44,140 bases of DNA from contig JAHJOQ010000065.1 of the NCBI GenBank assembly GCA_018820315.1, positions 1-44,140 on the forward strand, in the 5' to 3' direction. The notes below the pieces were generated by a model. It was not told the origin of the DNA. It did no database searches and was given only the letters and a program-made list of their open reading frames with translations. Made by a program: the position numbers and the translations under genes. Each line of letters begins with the position of its first letter. Within the stretch, counting starts at the first letter, position 1. Below, in pieces: positions 1 to 8,950 of this stretch. Origin of the DNA: Candidatus Zixiibacteriota bacterium. GTDB lineage: Bacteria > Zixibacteria > MSB-5A5 > JAABVY01 > JAHJOQ01.

Positions 1-28
1 AATTCATCCCATCGCTTATATTCCGCCC

Positions 29-700
29 ATGTCAAGAACTTGTGCCTGCATTGTCTGCGACGGCGAACCGGCATCGAGCGAAGTGCTCAGAGAATTCGTC
101 GAAAGATGCAGCCTCATAATCGCCGCCGATGGCGGTATCGAGCAGTTGAAGCAGATCGGGGTTGTACCTGATCTCTTGATCGGCGACATGGATTCTGCCG
201 CAGAGGCATTGACAGGTGGAGCCGCCGGTGCCGAAATAATCAGGTATCCACAGGACAAGAATGAGTCCGATTCAGAATTGGCGGTGGTCGAAGCTCTCAA
301 ACGAGGCGCCGACAGAGTACTGCTTCTTTCTGCTGCCGGCAAGAGGTCTGATCATTTCTTCTCAAACTTGGCAATCCTGACCCGGCATGCAGGCAGAGTA
401 TTTCTCGTCGACGGCAACTTCGCTGTCTTCTCGCTTGATGCTGAAACATCGGGATCGAGACTCAAAATAGAGCAACATAAGAGACTCTCCGTTTTCTCTT
501 TCGGAGAAAGCGTACAAGGATTAGCCGTTAGTGGAACGAAATGGGAGCTAAACGATGTCACGATTCAGGCCGGTTCGCTTGGCCTGAGCAATGAAGCGAC
601 CGGCGCAGCAGTCACAATATCAATCCAATCCGGGACATTGCTTGTCTTTGCTGAATGCAGGCCGGACGACATTGAGGTGGAACCTCGACCGGTTGAATAA
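29..700 (+). CDS. thiN: Thiamine pyrophosphokinase
   Basis: Transfers pyrophosphate from ATP to thiamine to make the cofactor thiamine diphosphate in the cytoplasm. The 223-residue length is normal for the family. Visible family motifs are the ADGG turn (about 33-36), IGDMDS (about 51-56), the acidic stretch DKNESDSELA (about 75-84, the DKxxTDxExA signature) and AGKRSDHFFSNL (about 102-113), which matches the GGRxDHxxxNL substrate-binding signature. The ATG at 29 has no strong Shine-Dalgarno sequence, so the start is likely but not proven. The gene stands alone ahead of the Yip1 gene with a 106-nt gap. Identification is confident from motif order. Confidence 0.9.
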   Translation: MSRTCACIVCDGEPASSEVLREFVERCSLIIAADGGIEQLKQIGVVPDLLIGDMDSAAEALTGGAAGAEIIRYPQDKNESDSELAVVEALKRGADRVLLLSAAGKRSDHFFSNLAILTRHAGRVFLVDGNFAVFSLDAETSGSRLKIEQHKRLSVFSFGESVQGLAVSGTKWELNDVTIQAGSLGLSNEATGAAVTISIQSGTLLVFAECRPDDIEVEPRPVE

Positions 701-806
701 AATCACAAGGAAATAGTATTATAATCGTGGATTGCAGATCACACAGTTCCTATTTTGAAACTTTTAGGGGATTGTGACGTCTGTAACATGAGAAGACGAA
801 AGGAAT

Positions 807-1565
807 ATGAAAATGGAACCAACCGCACAAGAGGTCAATGGCCTTGCATATGTAGAGATGAATCCATTTCTGCGCTTCTTTAGCCTGTTCTATTCACCTA
901 AAGAGACATTCATGAGTCTCACTAGGAGCAAGTGGGCGTGGATCTTGCCGATTCTCGTCACGGCTTTGGTGGTGACGGCCTGTTTCCCGTTCATGCGAGA
1001 CGTCCTCGCCAAAGATCAGGTTCGAAGGCTGGAGAACTCCTCTCTGCTTGAATCACTGCCCAAGGAGCAGCGCCAGGAGATAATCGATAATAGTCAAGAG
1101 TCTATCCTGAATCCTCCCATCTGGCAGTATGCAATCGGTTTCGCATTTCCATATATCGCTGCTCTGGCAGTCGGGGCAATCCTGCTGATGATAGGAAATA
1201 TCTTTCTCGGTGGTGATGCCAAGTACTTCCAAATGTTGACGGTTTATGCCTTTTCAGCTTTGATTGGCATTCCTGAGACGATAATAAAGACGTTTCTTAT
1301 ACATTCGAAGGGTAGCACCGATGTTGCCACAAGCCTTGCAGTTGTGCTCGGTTCGAGTGATACGACGTCGTTCCTATATGCACTGCTGAACAAGTTTGAC
1401 ATATTCACGGCATGGATGATGTCTGTTCTGATAATAGGAATGACCGTGTTTCTTCCGAGAGTGTCAGGCAAGAAGATAACCATTTGGGTCATATCGTTCT
1501 GGCTCATTTGGACTATAATAATCTCCTTGGCATCATCGTTCACCGGCGGAGCTTTCGGATTCTAA
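807..1565 (+). CDS. Yip1-family integral membrane protein
   Basis: A 252-residue polytopic membrane protein. The N-terminal pattern (a short cytoplasmic tail with FSLFYSPKETFMSL followed by a hydrophobic helix) and about five hydrophobic segments (roughly 46-62, 110-135, 143-165, 200-218, 225-245) fit the bacterial YIP1 family, often found beside ABC export operons. No catalytic residues can be pointed to and the function is unknown. An AAAGGA ribosome site lies just before the ATG. The 18-nt gap to the TolC-like gene suggests it is the first gene of the efflux operon, perhaps a membrane accessory. The family assignment rests on overall pattern, so it is moderately sure. Confidence 0.7.
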   Translation: MKMEPTAQEVNGLAYVEMNPFLRFFSLFYSPKETFMSLTRSKWAWILPILVTALVVTACFPFMRDVLAKDQVRRLENSSLLESLPKEQRQEIIDNSQESILNPPIWQYAIGFAFPYIAALAVGAILLMIGNIFLGGDAKYFQMLTVYAFSALIGIPETIIKTFLIHSKGSTDVATSLAVVLGSSDTTSFLYALLNKFDIFTAWMMSVLIIGMTVFLPRVSGKKITIWVISFWLIWTIIISLASSFTGGAFGF

Positions 1566-1583
1566 ATTTAGGAGCTTAAAGAT

Positions 1584-2924
1584 ATGAAGAATGATAGAAA
1601 AGGCGCATATTGCATCGGTTCGGCAGTCATCCTGCTTGCTCTTCTGCTTGCGACGCCAATCTCAGTGACATTCGCCAAGACCTATACTCTGAATGAGTGT
1701 ATCGATAGGGCGCTCGGGACGAATCTCTCTGTGGTACAGGCACAGGGCAGTCTAAGGCAGGCGAAGTCGGACGTTTTGTACTCATGGGGGCAGTATTTGC
1801 CGAGCATTGGCTGGCAGATGCGAGGGACATACAACCATCTGCGATTATCCAGGGTCTATGATGAGGACACCCGGCAATTCTTTGAGGTCGATTACACAAG
1901 GGATTCGCACTCATACCGCGCGTTGCTCTGGGGACGCCTGACGCTCTTCGACGGATTGACTCGTTATCACGACTACGCAAGCTCTAAAGCATATCGGAGT
2001 GAGAGAGAGCACCGGCTGACACAGACACAGATTCAGGCCGCATTTGGGGTCAAGACGGATTATTTCAACCTTCTTAAGGCGCAGTCGATATTCGACATCA
2101 GGAGAAAAGCGACCGAACGCTCTCATCAGTTGATGAAGATCGCACAAACGAAGTACGAACTCGGATCAGCTTCGCTGTCCGACGTACTCAAGGCTAAGGT
2201 CTCTCTTTCTCAAGCGCAGCTCGATTCACTGACTGCGGAGAACGCTGTTGCCACCGGTCAGGCAAAGCTGGCCTACGCAGTTGGAGAAAATGTGAACGAG
2301 GCTATTGTAGTGACTGAAGTTGATTTATCCGTAGCAATATATTCTATCGAGCAAGTCAACGACATGGCAATTCGCCAGAACCCTGACTATCTCGCCTCAC
2401 AGGAAAGTCTGCGAGCGGCGTCGCACGGACTCAGCTCTGCAAGGGGAGCATATTATCCCTCAGTTTCTCTCGATGCGGGCAAGAGTTGGGACGGGCTCGA
2501 ACTGGGGCAGTTAGATGAAAGGTGGGCCGACAATTACCTCATCTATGCGAACGCGACTCTCGATTTCAACATCTTCAACAGATTCGGAACAAAAAGGCAG
2601 ACAGAATACGCAAAGGCGAATCTGCACACAGCAGAGTATACACTGAGCGATACGAAACGAGCTGTCGAGCTTGAGGTGCGCGAGGCATACCTGAATCTTC
2701 AGGAAAAAGCAAAGGCGAGAGAGCTTGCCAACGAACGACTTGCATCGGCTGCGGAAGACTACAAACTTGCGCAGGAGAAATACACGCTGGGAGCCGCCAC
2801 AATACTTGATATCCTCGACGCTGAGGTCAGTCTCAAAACAGCTGAATCGGACAAGATCGATAGCAAGTATAACTATTATCTGGCTGTGGCGAGGCTCCAG
2901 CAGGTTATGGGAATTATTGAATAG
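1584..2924 (+). CDS. TolC-family outer membrane efflux protein
   Basis: The outer-membrane channel of a tripartite exporter, 446 residues, typical for TolC/OEP proteins. A signal peptide is visible (KNDRK then a hydrophobic run to about residue 31, ending TFA-K). The mature part begins YTLNECIDRAL, the classic OEP opening, and shows the internal duplication of long alpha-hairpins: KYELGSASLSDVLKAK in the first half and KYTLGAATILDILDAE in the second. AGGAG precedes the ATG. It is followed after 19 nt by the periplasmic adaptor gene, so the complete outer membrane-periplasm-inner membrane pump is encoded in order. The substrate cannot be read from the sequence. Confidence 0.93.
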   Translation: MKNDRKGAYCIGSAVILLALLLATPISVTFAKTYTLNECIDRALGTNLSVVQAQGSLRQAKSDVLYSWGQYLPSIGWQMRGTYNHLRLSRVYDEDTRQFFEVDYTRDSHSYRALLWGRLTLFDGLTRYHDYASSKAYRSEREHRLTQTQIQAAFGVKTDYFNLLKAQSIFDIRRKATERSHQLMKIAQTKYELGSASLSDVLKAKVSLSQAQLDSLTAENAVATGQAKLAYAVGENVNEAIVVTEVDLSVAIYSIEQVNDMAIRQNPDYLASQESLRAASHGLSSARGAYYPSVSLDAGKSWDGLELGQLDERWADNYLIYANATLDFNIFNRFGTKRQTEYAKANLHTAEYTLSDTKRAVELEVREAYLNLQEKAKARELANERLASAAEDYKLAQEKYTLGAATILDILDAEVSLKTAESDKIDSKYNYYLAVARLQQVMGIIE

Positions 2925-2943
2925 AGAAAGAAGGTGAGCAGCC

Positions 2944-4275
2944 GTGCCGAATGACTCCATCAAGCCGAATGGACTTCATAAGAAGAAATCCAAAAAGAAA
3001 CTCCTGATCATCGTGGGAGGCATCGTCGTAGTGGCGATTCTTGTAATTGTCAATCTTAGCATGTCCTCTCAGAAAGGGTCGAAAGTCACCTCCGGTTTGG
3101 TGGAGAGAGGCGACATCATATCAAAGGTGACCGCGACCGGTCGCGTCAAGCCAAAGACTGAAGTCAAGATACAGGCATCGGTGCAGGCTACAATCGTCGA
3201 ACTCCCGGTGAAAGAAGGGGACTTCGTACACGCCGGTGATCTGCTGGTTAAGCTGGACCAGACTCGATACCAGGCCGCAGTGCGCATGGTAAAAGCCGAC
3301 CTTGCATCCGCTCGGGCTAATATGAAGCAGAGCGAGGCAAATATGCTCGAAGCTGAATTGACGAACACCCGAGCAGAGCGCATGTTCGAGAAGGGGCTGC
3401 TGTCGGATGAGGAGAGAATCGCTCGTAAGACCTCTTATGAAGTTGCAGCCGCCCGGTACGAAGCTTCACAATATCAGGTGGAACAGAGTCAGGCGAATGT
3501 CATCCAGTCGCAGGATGCTCTCGACAAAACAGTTCTGACTTCTCCCATGAACGGCGTTATCACTGACTTGAATGCGGAAGTGGGCGAGATCGTACTGGTT
3601 GGCACCATGAACAACCCCGGTACGGTTATCATGACCGTATCAGATCTGAGCGAAATAGAAGTTGAAGCAGAAGTTGACGAGACAGATATTGCAGCTGTGG
3701 TGCTGGGTCAGAAGGCCGCCATTCGTGTCGATGCCTTCCCGGATACGATCTTCGAGGCTACAGTCACCGAAGTAGGAAACTCCGCCAAAGTATCCGGATT
3801 CTCGAGCCAGGATCAGGTGACTAATTTCATTGTCAAAGTCCAGTTCTCTGAGACATATGATCCCGTGAAGCCGGGCATGACAGCCGAAGTCGACATCACA
3901 ACCAACGAGCACAAGGATGTTCTTCATGTTCCGATTCAGGCCGTCGTCATGAGAGATGAGCTTCCCAAAACAGAGGATGAGATGGCCGATGAGCAAACTG
4001 AATCCTCTGGAGCAGCTATCGCTGCAGAGCCGACAGAGGACATCAAGAATGCGTCCAAGGACAGTGATAAGAAGGAATACGAAGGTGTGTTCCTGATCAG
4101 GGATGGCGAGGTTTCTTTTGTCGAAGTAACTACGGGGATATCCGATCAGCAGAGTATCGAAATCACGTCGGGACTCTCTGACAGCCTTGAGCTTGTGATC
4201 GGACCCTACAAAATGTTGCGAAAACTCAAACACGGCGACGAAGTGATACCTGAGCAGAAGAAAGAAGTGGAGTAA
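2944..4275 (+). CDS. Periplasmic adaptor (MacA/HlyD-type membrane fusion protein)
   Basis: Links the inner-membrane ABC transporter to the TolC-like channel. A single N-terminal membrane helix (about 19-38) follows a lysine-rich stretch; then come a lipoyl/barrel-sandwich half ([22 protein letters not shown]), a long alpha-helical hairpin (about 110-190), the second lipoyl half ([20 protein letters not shown]) and beta-barrel domains. An unusual acidic, low-complexity insert (about residues 339-378, rich in E, D, S, A) interrupts the C-terminal domain before the final beta segment. Translation starts at GTG with AAGGTGA upstream. Family membership is clear; the transported molecule is unknown. 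Confidence 0.92.
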   Translation: MPNDSIKPNGLHKKKSKKKLLIIVGGIVVVAILVIVNLSMSSQKGSKVTSGLVERGDIISKVTATGRVKPKTEVKIQASVQATIVELPVKEGDFVHAGDLLVKLDQTRYQAAVRMVKADLASARANMKQSEANMLEAELTNTRAERMFEKGLLSDEERIARKTSYEVAAARYEASQYQVEQSQANVIQSQDALDKTVLTSPMNGVITDLNAEVGEIVLVGTMNNPGTVIMTVSDLSEIEVEAEVDETDIAAVVLGQKAAIRVDAFPDTIFEATVTEVGNSAKVSGFSSQDQVTNFIVKVQFSETYDPVKPGMTAEVDITTNEHKDVLHVPIQAVVMRDELPKTEDEMADEQTESSGAAIAAEPTEDIKNASKDSDKKEYEGVFLIRDGEVSFVEVTTGISDQQSIEITSGLSDSLELVIGPYKMLRKLKHGDEVIPEQKKEVE

Positions 4276-4294
4276 TCGAGGAAGCAGGTTTTTG

Positions 4295-4978
4295 ATGCTG
4301 ATAGAAACGGTAGATATCTGGAAGACTTACATAATGGGTTACGAGGAGCTCCATGCCCTGAGAGGCGTGGACTTGTCCGTGGAGAAGGGTGAATACCTGG
4401 CAATCATGGGACCGTCCGGATCAGGAAAGTCTACTCTTATGAATCTGATCGGATGCCTGGATACTCCGACCAGGGGATCGTATTATCTGAACGGTCAGCT
4501 TGTTTCCGAGCTTAACGACGACGAGCTCGCAAGAATACGGAACAAGGAAATCGGATTCGTATTTCAGACGTTTAATCTGCTCCCACGGGCAACCGCGCTG
4601 CACAATGTCGAGCTTCCCCTGATATACAACGGCACTGATTCAGCATCTCGCAGAGAGAAGGCCGAGATGGCTCTCGCATCGGTCGACCTTGCAGACAGGA
4701 TGACCCACAAGCCTAATGAGCTCTCCGGGGGGCAACGCCAGAGAGTAGCGCTGGCACGCGCTCTTGTGAACAACCCCTCTATCCTCCTTGCTGATGAGCC
4801 GACAGGGAATCTCGACACCGCAACCGGCGAAGAAATCATGAATGTCTTCGATAGCCTCCATCAGCAGGGCCACACGATCATAATGGTCACACACGAAAAG
4901 CATATCGCTGAACGCGCCGAACGGGCAATCCACATCCTTGACGGCAAGGTTGAACGCGAGGAACGGCGAGCCGGATAG
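4295..4978 (+). CDS. ABC transporter ATP-binding protein (MacB/LolD-type)
   Basis: The ATPase that powers the downstream permeases. All signatures are present (numbered from a TTG one codon earlier): Walker [10 protein letters not shown] (40-48), Q-loop Q92, LSGGQ (144-148) and Walker B LLADEP with D168/E169, followed by the switch His in VTHE. The wording [16 protein letters not shown] is typical of the MacB/LolD/FtsE export subfamily. The frame opens with TTG-ATG at 4292-4297; the ATG at 4295 behind GAAGCAGG is the more likely start. About 228 residues, with no fused permease, so the ATPase and transmembrane subunits are separate polypeptides here, unlike E. coli MacB. Confidence 0.94.
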   Translation: MLIETVDIWKTYIMGYEELHALRGVDLSVEKGEYLAIMGPSGSGKSTLMNLIGCLDTPTRGSYYLNGQLVSELNDDELARIRNKEIGFVFQTFNLLPRATALHNVELPLIYNGTDSASRREKAEMALASVDLADRMTHKPNELSGGQRQRVALARALVNNPSILLADEPTGNLDTATGEEIMNVFDSLHQQGHTIIMVTHEKHIAERAERAIHILDGKVEREERRAG

Positions 4979-4985
4979 AATCGTC

Positions 4986-6206
4986 ATGAAAGTTTGGGAT
5001 ATAGTCGTAATGTCGGCGCAGGCGCTCCGCGCCCACGTGCTCAGGACTACGCTCACCATACTCGGCGTGGTCATCGGGGTAACATCCGTCATAGCAATCG
5101 TTTCGATCATCGAGGGGATGAATTTCAGGGTCGCCGAGCTGATCAACTCGATGGGCCCCTCATCGTTCGTAGTGAACAAAGGCGGCATAATCACCTCGCA
5201 TGAGGCGTGGCTAAAGGCACGCAAGCGAAAAGACCTCACGATGAATGATCTGCGCGCGATACAGGACGAATGCGAATCCTGCTACAAGGTCGGAGCAAGA
5301 GCTTTCAGGTCCAGAGCGGTGAAGTACGGCAGCGAGAAAGTGAACGACGTGCTGGTATTCGGGGGCACTTACAACTTCATCGACATAACAGAGTTTGAAA
5401 TCGGCGAAGGGCGCATGCACTCCCAGTTCGACGACGACCATTCCAGATCAGTTGTATTGATTGGTGCGGGAATTGAGAAAGAGCTCTTCCCAAACCTCAA
5501 TCCAATCGGCCGACAGGTCAAGATCGGCGGCTTTAAATACGATGTAATCGGCATTGCCAAAGAGCGTGGTGCAATTTTGGGAAACGATCTAGACAAGTTC
5601 GTAGTGATACCGCTGACGAACCTGCGGAAGAATTTCGGTACAAGCCGCAATTTGCAGTTGCTAATCAGCGCCAAATCACCGGAAACATTGCAGGAAACGA
5701 TGGACGAGGTCAGGATGATCCTTCGTGCACGCAGACATGTTCCATATAGTGAAGACGACGACTTCGGGATAGTGACATCCGACGCGTTCATGGCAATGTA
5801 TGAGCAGGTGACAAAGGCGGTCAGAGTAACGGCCATCGTTATCCCGGCAATTGCGCTGGTTGTAGCCGGTATTGTCGTGATGAACATCATGATGGTGTCC
5901 GTGACCGAACGTACTCGCGAAATCGGCATCAGAAAGTCCCTGGGGGCAAGACGGAAGTCGATTCTGCTGCAATTCGTGCTGGAAGCACTGCTCATGTCCA
6001 TAGCGGGCGGAGTCATTGGCATCGGTCTCGGGCTGGGTTCCGCAAAACTGCTAACCGATTGGGGTAGTCTGCCATTTATAATCTCGCCTATCGCGGTTGG
6101 CGGTGGTATTTGTGTATCAACCGGTATCGGCGTGATATTCGGTCTCTACCCTGCCCTAAAGGGATCGAAACTCGATCCAGTTGATGCTATGAGGTACGAA
6201 ACATGA
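4986..6206 (+). CDS. ABC transporter permease, MacB/FtsX type (first of two)
   Basis: Inner-membrane subunit of the exporter. Layout is one N-terminal helix (LRTTLTILGVVIGVTSVIAI region), a large periplasmic MacB_PCD domain, then three C-terminal helices with the FtsX signature VTERTREIGIRKSLGARR and the final PALKGSKLDPVDAMRYE. The open frame reaches back to a TTG at 4938 inside the ATPase gene, but the ATG at 4986, 7 nt after the ATPase stop, gives the usual short cytoplasmic start MKVWDIV. About 406 residues. It is paired with a second, distinct permease, suggesting a heterodimeric transporter. Confidence 0.9.
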   Translation: MKVWDIVVMSAQALRAHVLRTTLTILGVVIGVTSVIAIVSIIEGMNFRVAELINSMGPSSFVVNKGGIITSHEAWLKARKRKDLTMNDLRAIQDECESCYKVGARAFRSRAVKYGSEKVNDVLVFGGTYNFIDITEFEIGEGRMHSQFDDDHSRSVVLIGAGIEKELFPNLNPIGRQVKIGGFKYDVIGIAKERGAILGNDLDKFVVIPLTNLRKNFGTSRNLQLLISAKSPETLQETMDEVRMILRARRHVPYSEDDDFGIVTSDAFMAMYEQVTKAVRVTAIVIPAIALVVAGIVVMNIMMVSVTERTREIGIRKSLGARRKSILLQFVLEALLMSIAGGVIGIGLGLGSAKLLTDWGSLPFIISPIAVGGGICVSTGIGVIFGLYPALKGSKLDPVDAMRYET

Positions 6207-7444
6207 ACCTCGTGGAGGGGACACAGGGAGTCAAGATCGCACTCGACTCGATCTGGGCTAACAAGTTCCGGTCATTCATGACGATTCTTGGCGTTCTGAT
6301 CGGGGTGGCGTCAGTAATCGCGATGGTAGCTATCATCAAAGGTGTTGATGAATCTGTTAAGGGATCGATCGAGAAGCTCGGCTCAAACGTGTTGTTCGTA
6401 TCGAAATTTCCTCCTGACACCGACTACTCGAATCTGTCGGATGAAGAACGCCGGCGCAAACCAGTTACCACTGAAGATGCTAATGTAATTCGGGAGCAGT
6501 GTCCATCGGTCGACGGAATTTCCCCGGAAGACTATTACCAGAGACCGGACGGCAACATAGCGAAGTATCGCGATCAGACGGTGGAACGACCCACCCTATT
6601 TGGCACACTTCCAGATTACGAAAAAGTCAACAATACGTTTGCCGACAAAGGCAGGTTCTTTACCGAAACTGAAAATTTCCATGCGGCAAGGGTCTGTGTG
6701 CTCGGGTACGACATCTCCGAGGGGCTTTTCCCGGATAGGGACCCGATCGGAGAGGTAATTACGATCAACAGCACGAGATTCACTGTTGTCGGTGTCATGG
6801 AAGAGCTCGATCTGGTGTTCAATGATTCACCGAACAAGTTCATCGCCATCCCACTCAACACATTTTTGAAAATGTACCCATGGGAAAAGGAGTTGTGGTT
6901 GGCGGTTTCGGCGAGGTCTCCGGAGTTGATAGATCAGGCAAAGGAAGAGATAGTAAACGCTTTAAGGCTTCATCGCGGGGTGCCGTATGACAAAGAGAAC
7001 GACTTCGCTATTTTCACGCAGGAGAATCTGAAGGAGCTATATGAAGACCTGACAGGTACTATTGTCGCGGTCATGGTCGTCATTTCAGCTATCGGTCTGA
7101 TGGTTGGCGGAGTCGGTGTGCTGAACATTATGCTTGTTTCGGTTACCGAGAGGACTCGTGAAATCGGTGTCCGAAAGGCGATTGGCGCAAGAAAATCCAA
7201 TATCCTTCTGCAGTTCCTGGTCGAAGCTGTCACCCTTTCCTGCTCCGGCGGAATCATCGGGATACTGGTTGGGCTCGGTATCTCAGCCATCGTATCTGCA
7301 GCCACAGGGCTTCCGTTCGCTGTTCCAGTCATGGGGATCATTCTCGGCTTCTCGGTCGCAGTGGGGGTTGGCCTCATTTCCGGCGTCTATCCGGCGTATC
7401 GAGCAGCCAAAGTCGATCCGGTAGTATCCCTCAGATACGAATAG
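6203..7444 (+). CDS. ABC transporter permease, MacB/FtsX type (second of two)
   Basis: 413-residue permease with the same architecture as its upstream neighbour: N-terminal helix (FMTILGVLIGVASVIAM), MacB_PCD periplasmic domain (about 45-275), and three C-terminal helices bearing VTERTREIGVRKAIGARK and PAYRAAKVDPVVSLRYE. It overlaps the upstream gene by four bases (ATGA), implying translational coupling and equal output. The two permeases clearly arose by duplication but differ through the periplasmic region. The five-gene set from the TolC-like gene to here forms one exporter. Substrate unknown. Confidence 0.92.
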   Translation: MNLVEGTQGVKIALDSIWANKFRSFMTILGVLIGVASVIAMVAIIKGVDESVKGSIEKLGSNVLFVSKFPPDTDYSNLSDEERRRKPVTTEDANVIREQCPSVDGISPEDYYQRPDGNIAKYRDQTVERPTLFGTLPDYEKVNNTFADKGRFFTETENFHAARVCVLGYDISEGLFPDRDPIGEVITINSTRFTVVGVMEELDLVFNDSPNKFIAIPLNTFLKMYPWEKELWLAVSARSPELIDQAKEEIVNALRLHRGVPYDKENDFAIFTQENLKELYEDLTGTIVAVMVVISAIGLMVGGVGVLNIMLVSVTERTREIGVRKAIGARKSNILLQFLVEAVTLSCSGGIIGILVGLGISAIVSAATGLPFAVPVMGIILGFSVAVGVGLISGVYPAYRAAKVDPVVSLRYE

Positions 7445-7583
7445 TCAAGATTTTAGCTTGCATCCAGTCCAGTGTCGGACAATAATATGCATGTGTAATT
7501 GTATTAAACCATTTGTGATCTGCATCGTTTAGTATAGTAGAAGATGATGTGGGAATATTCGAATCCGGATTGGAGTTGCTGTT

Positions 7584-8930
7584 ATGGATATTACACGAAA
7601 GCGCTTGGTTGTAGTTGTCATAGGAGTCCTTCTCCTCTGGTCTGCAGTTCCCGCCTTCTGCCAGACGGGATACGTAACCACTCAGGACCCCGATAGCCCC
7701 AGGTTCATTTTCGACTTTGCGGCCTTTCGCTCCGATGTCGACGAAGACATGGTGACATTGGAGATTTATTATAAGATTTATAATGATGGCCTCCAGTTTT
7801 TCAAGCAGGATGGTAAATTCGTTGCAAACTACGAATTCAATGTTGTGGTGCTGGGTGTGGACAAGAACCAGGTTACCGGTTTTTCGAGGCAGAGGAAGCA
7901 CACTCTCGATACATATGCTCAGACAACCAGCGCGGGAGGCTATCTGATCAATCAGATTGAATTGCTGGTCCCGAAAGGGGAATTCAAAGTTGTGTGCAAG
8001 CTCATTGACGAACTCTCCGGCAAGGTTGCCTCAATGGAGAAGGACGTGCGGGTCGAAGATCTCTTTCGAAACGAGATCAGCATGTCTGACATTGAGTTTG
8101 TCCACTCTATAGAGGAACAAGCTGATGAGGAGTCAGGGTTCGATAAGGGCGAGAAACGTATTGTGCCGTTTGTGTCGCGAAGTTTCAGCGGAGACGCTGA
8201 CAACGTCTCGTTTTATGCTGAATTGTATTGCGACAAGGCGGATCCCACCGATGTCTCTATCCAATACAAAGTCGTAGATGAGAAGGCAAAAGTGGCATAC
8301 AAGGACAAACTGGACCTAACCCTCGAAAGTCAGATCACACGATTGATCAAGGTGGTATCTACAGAGAACCTTGTTCCGGGCCGGTACGAATTATCATTCG
8401 AGTTGAAGGACAGCCATAAACGAACACTTGTTAATCGCAAGACCACGTTTACGGTTGCCTGGTCGATGAAGGCCCTGATTCGTAACGACTTCAGCGCTGC
8501 AGTGGAACAACTTCGCTACATCGCATCGAAAGACGAGACAGATAAACTCAAGAAGGCCGATCCGGAAGCACGGGAACAAGTATTTGAAGATTTCTGGAGA
8601 GACCATGACAAGTATCCGGAGACTCCCGAGAATGAGACGAGGAGCCTCTATTACGGCAGGATCAGACATGCCAATGAGAATTTCAGTGTTGTGAATCAGC
8701 AGGGATGGGAAACTGACAGGGGAAGAATTTATATCATCTTCGGTGAACCGGACAACGTCGAACGATACCCGTTCGAGTTGACCAGCGTACCATATCAGGT
8801 ATGGTACTACTACCGGCTGTCACGCACTTTTGTATTCGAGGACACACACCACACCGGCGATTACTATCTTAAGTTCCCGTACGACGGTCGCCGGGGTGGG
8901 CTCCATGAGAATTTCGAAGACTTTGACTAG
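7584..8930 (+). CDS. GWxTD-domain exported protein (first of a tandem pair)
   Basis: 448 residues with a signal peptide (hydrophobic about 9-22, likely cleavage near AFCQ). The defining C-terminal signature GWETD lies at 374-378, followed by RGRIYIIFGEPDNVERYPF and an aromatic strand (VWYYYRLSRTFVFED). The middle is predicted beta-rich with no recognisable enzyme motifs. GWxTD proteins are known by sequence from Bacteroidota, Chlorobiota and related phyla; function is unknown, with an envelope role generally presumed. GGAG precedes the ATG. It is followed 20 nt later by a second member of the same family, so the two are probably co-transcribed. Confidence 0.85.
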   Translation: MDITRKRLVVVVIGVLLLWSAVPAFCQTGYVTTQDPDSPRFIFDFAAFRSDVDEDMVTLEIYYKIYNDGLQFFKQDGKFVANYEFNVVVLGVDKNQVTGFSRQRKHTLDTYAQTTSAGGYLINQIELLVPKGEFKVVCKLIDELSGKVASMEKDVRVEDLFRNEISMSDIEFVHSIEEQADEESGFDKGEKRIVPFVSRSFSGDADNVSFYAELYCDKADPTDVSIQYKVVDEKAKVAYKDKLDLTLESQITRLIKVVSTENLVPGRYELSFELKDSHKRTLVNRKTTFTVAWSMKALIRNDFSAAVEQLRYIASKDETDKLKKADPEAREQVFEDFWRDHDKYPETPENETRSLYYGRIRHANENFSVVNQQGWETDRGRIYIIFGEPDNVERYPFELTSVPYQVWYYYRLSRTFVFEDTHHTGDYYLKFPYDGRRGGLHENFEDFD

Positions 8931-8950
8931 CTTTCGGAGGGTCGATCAAA

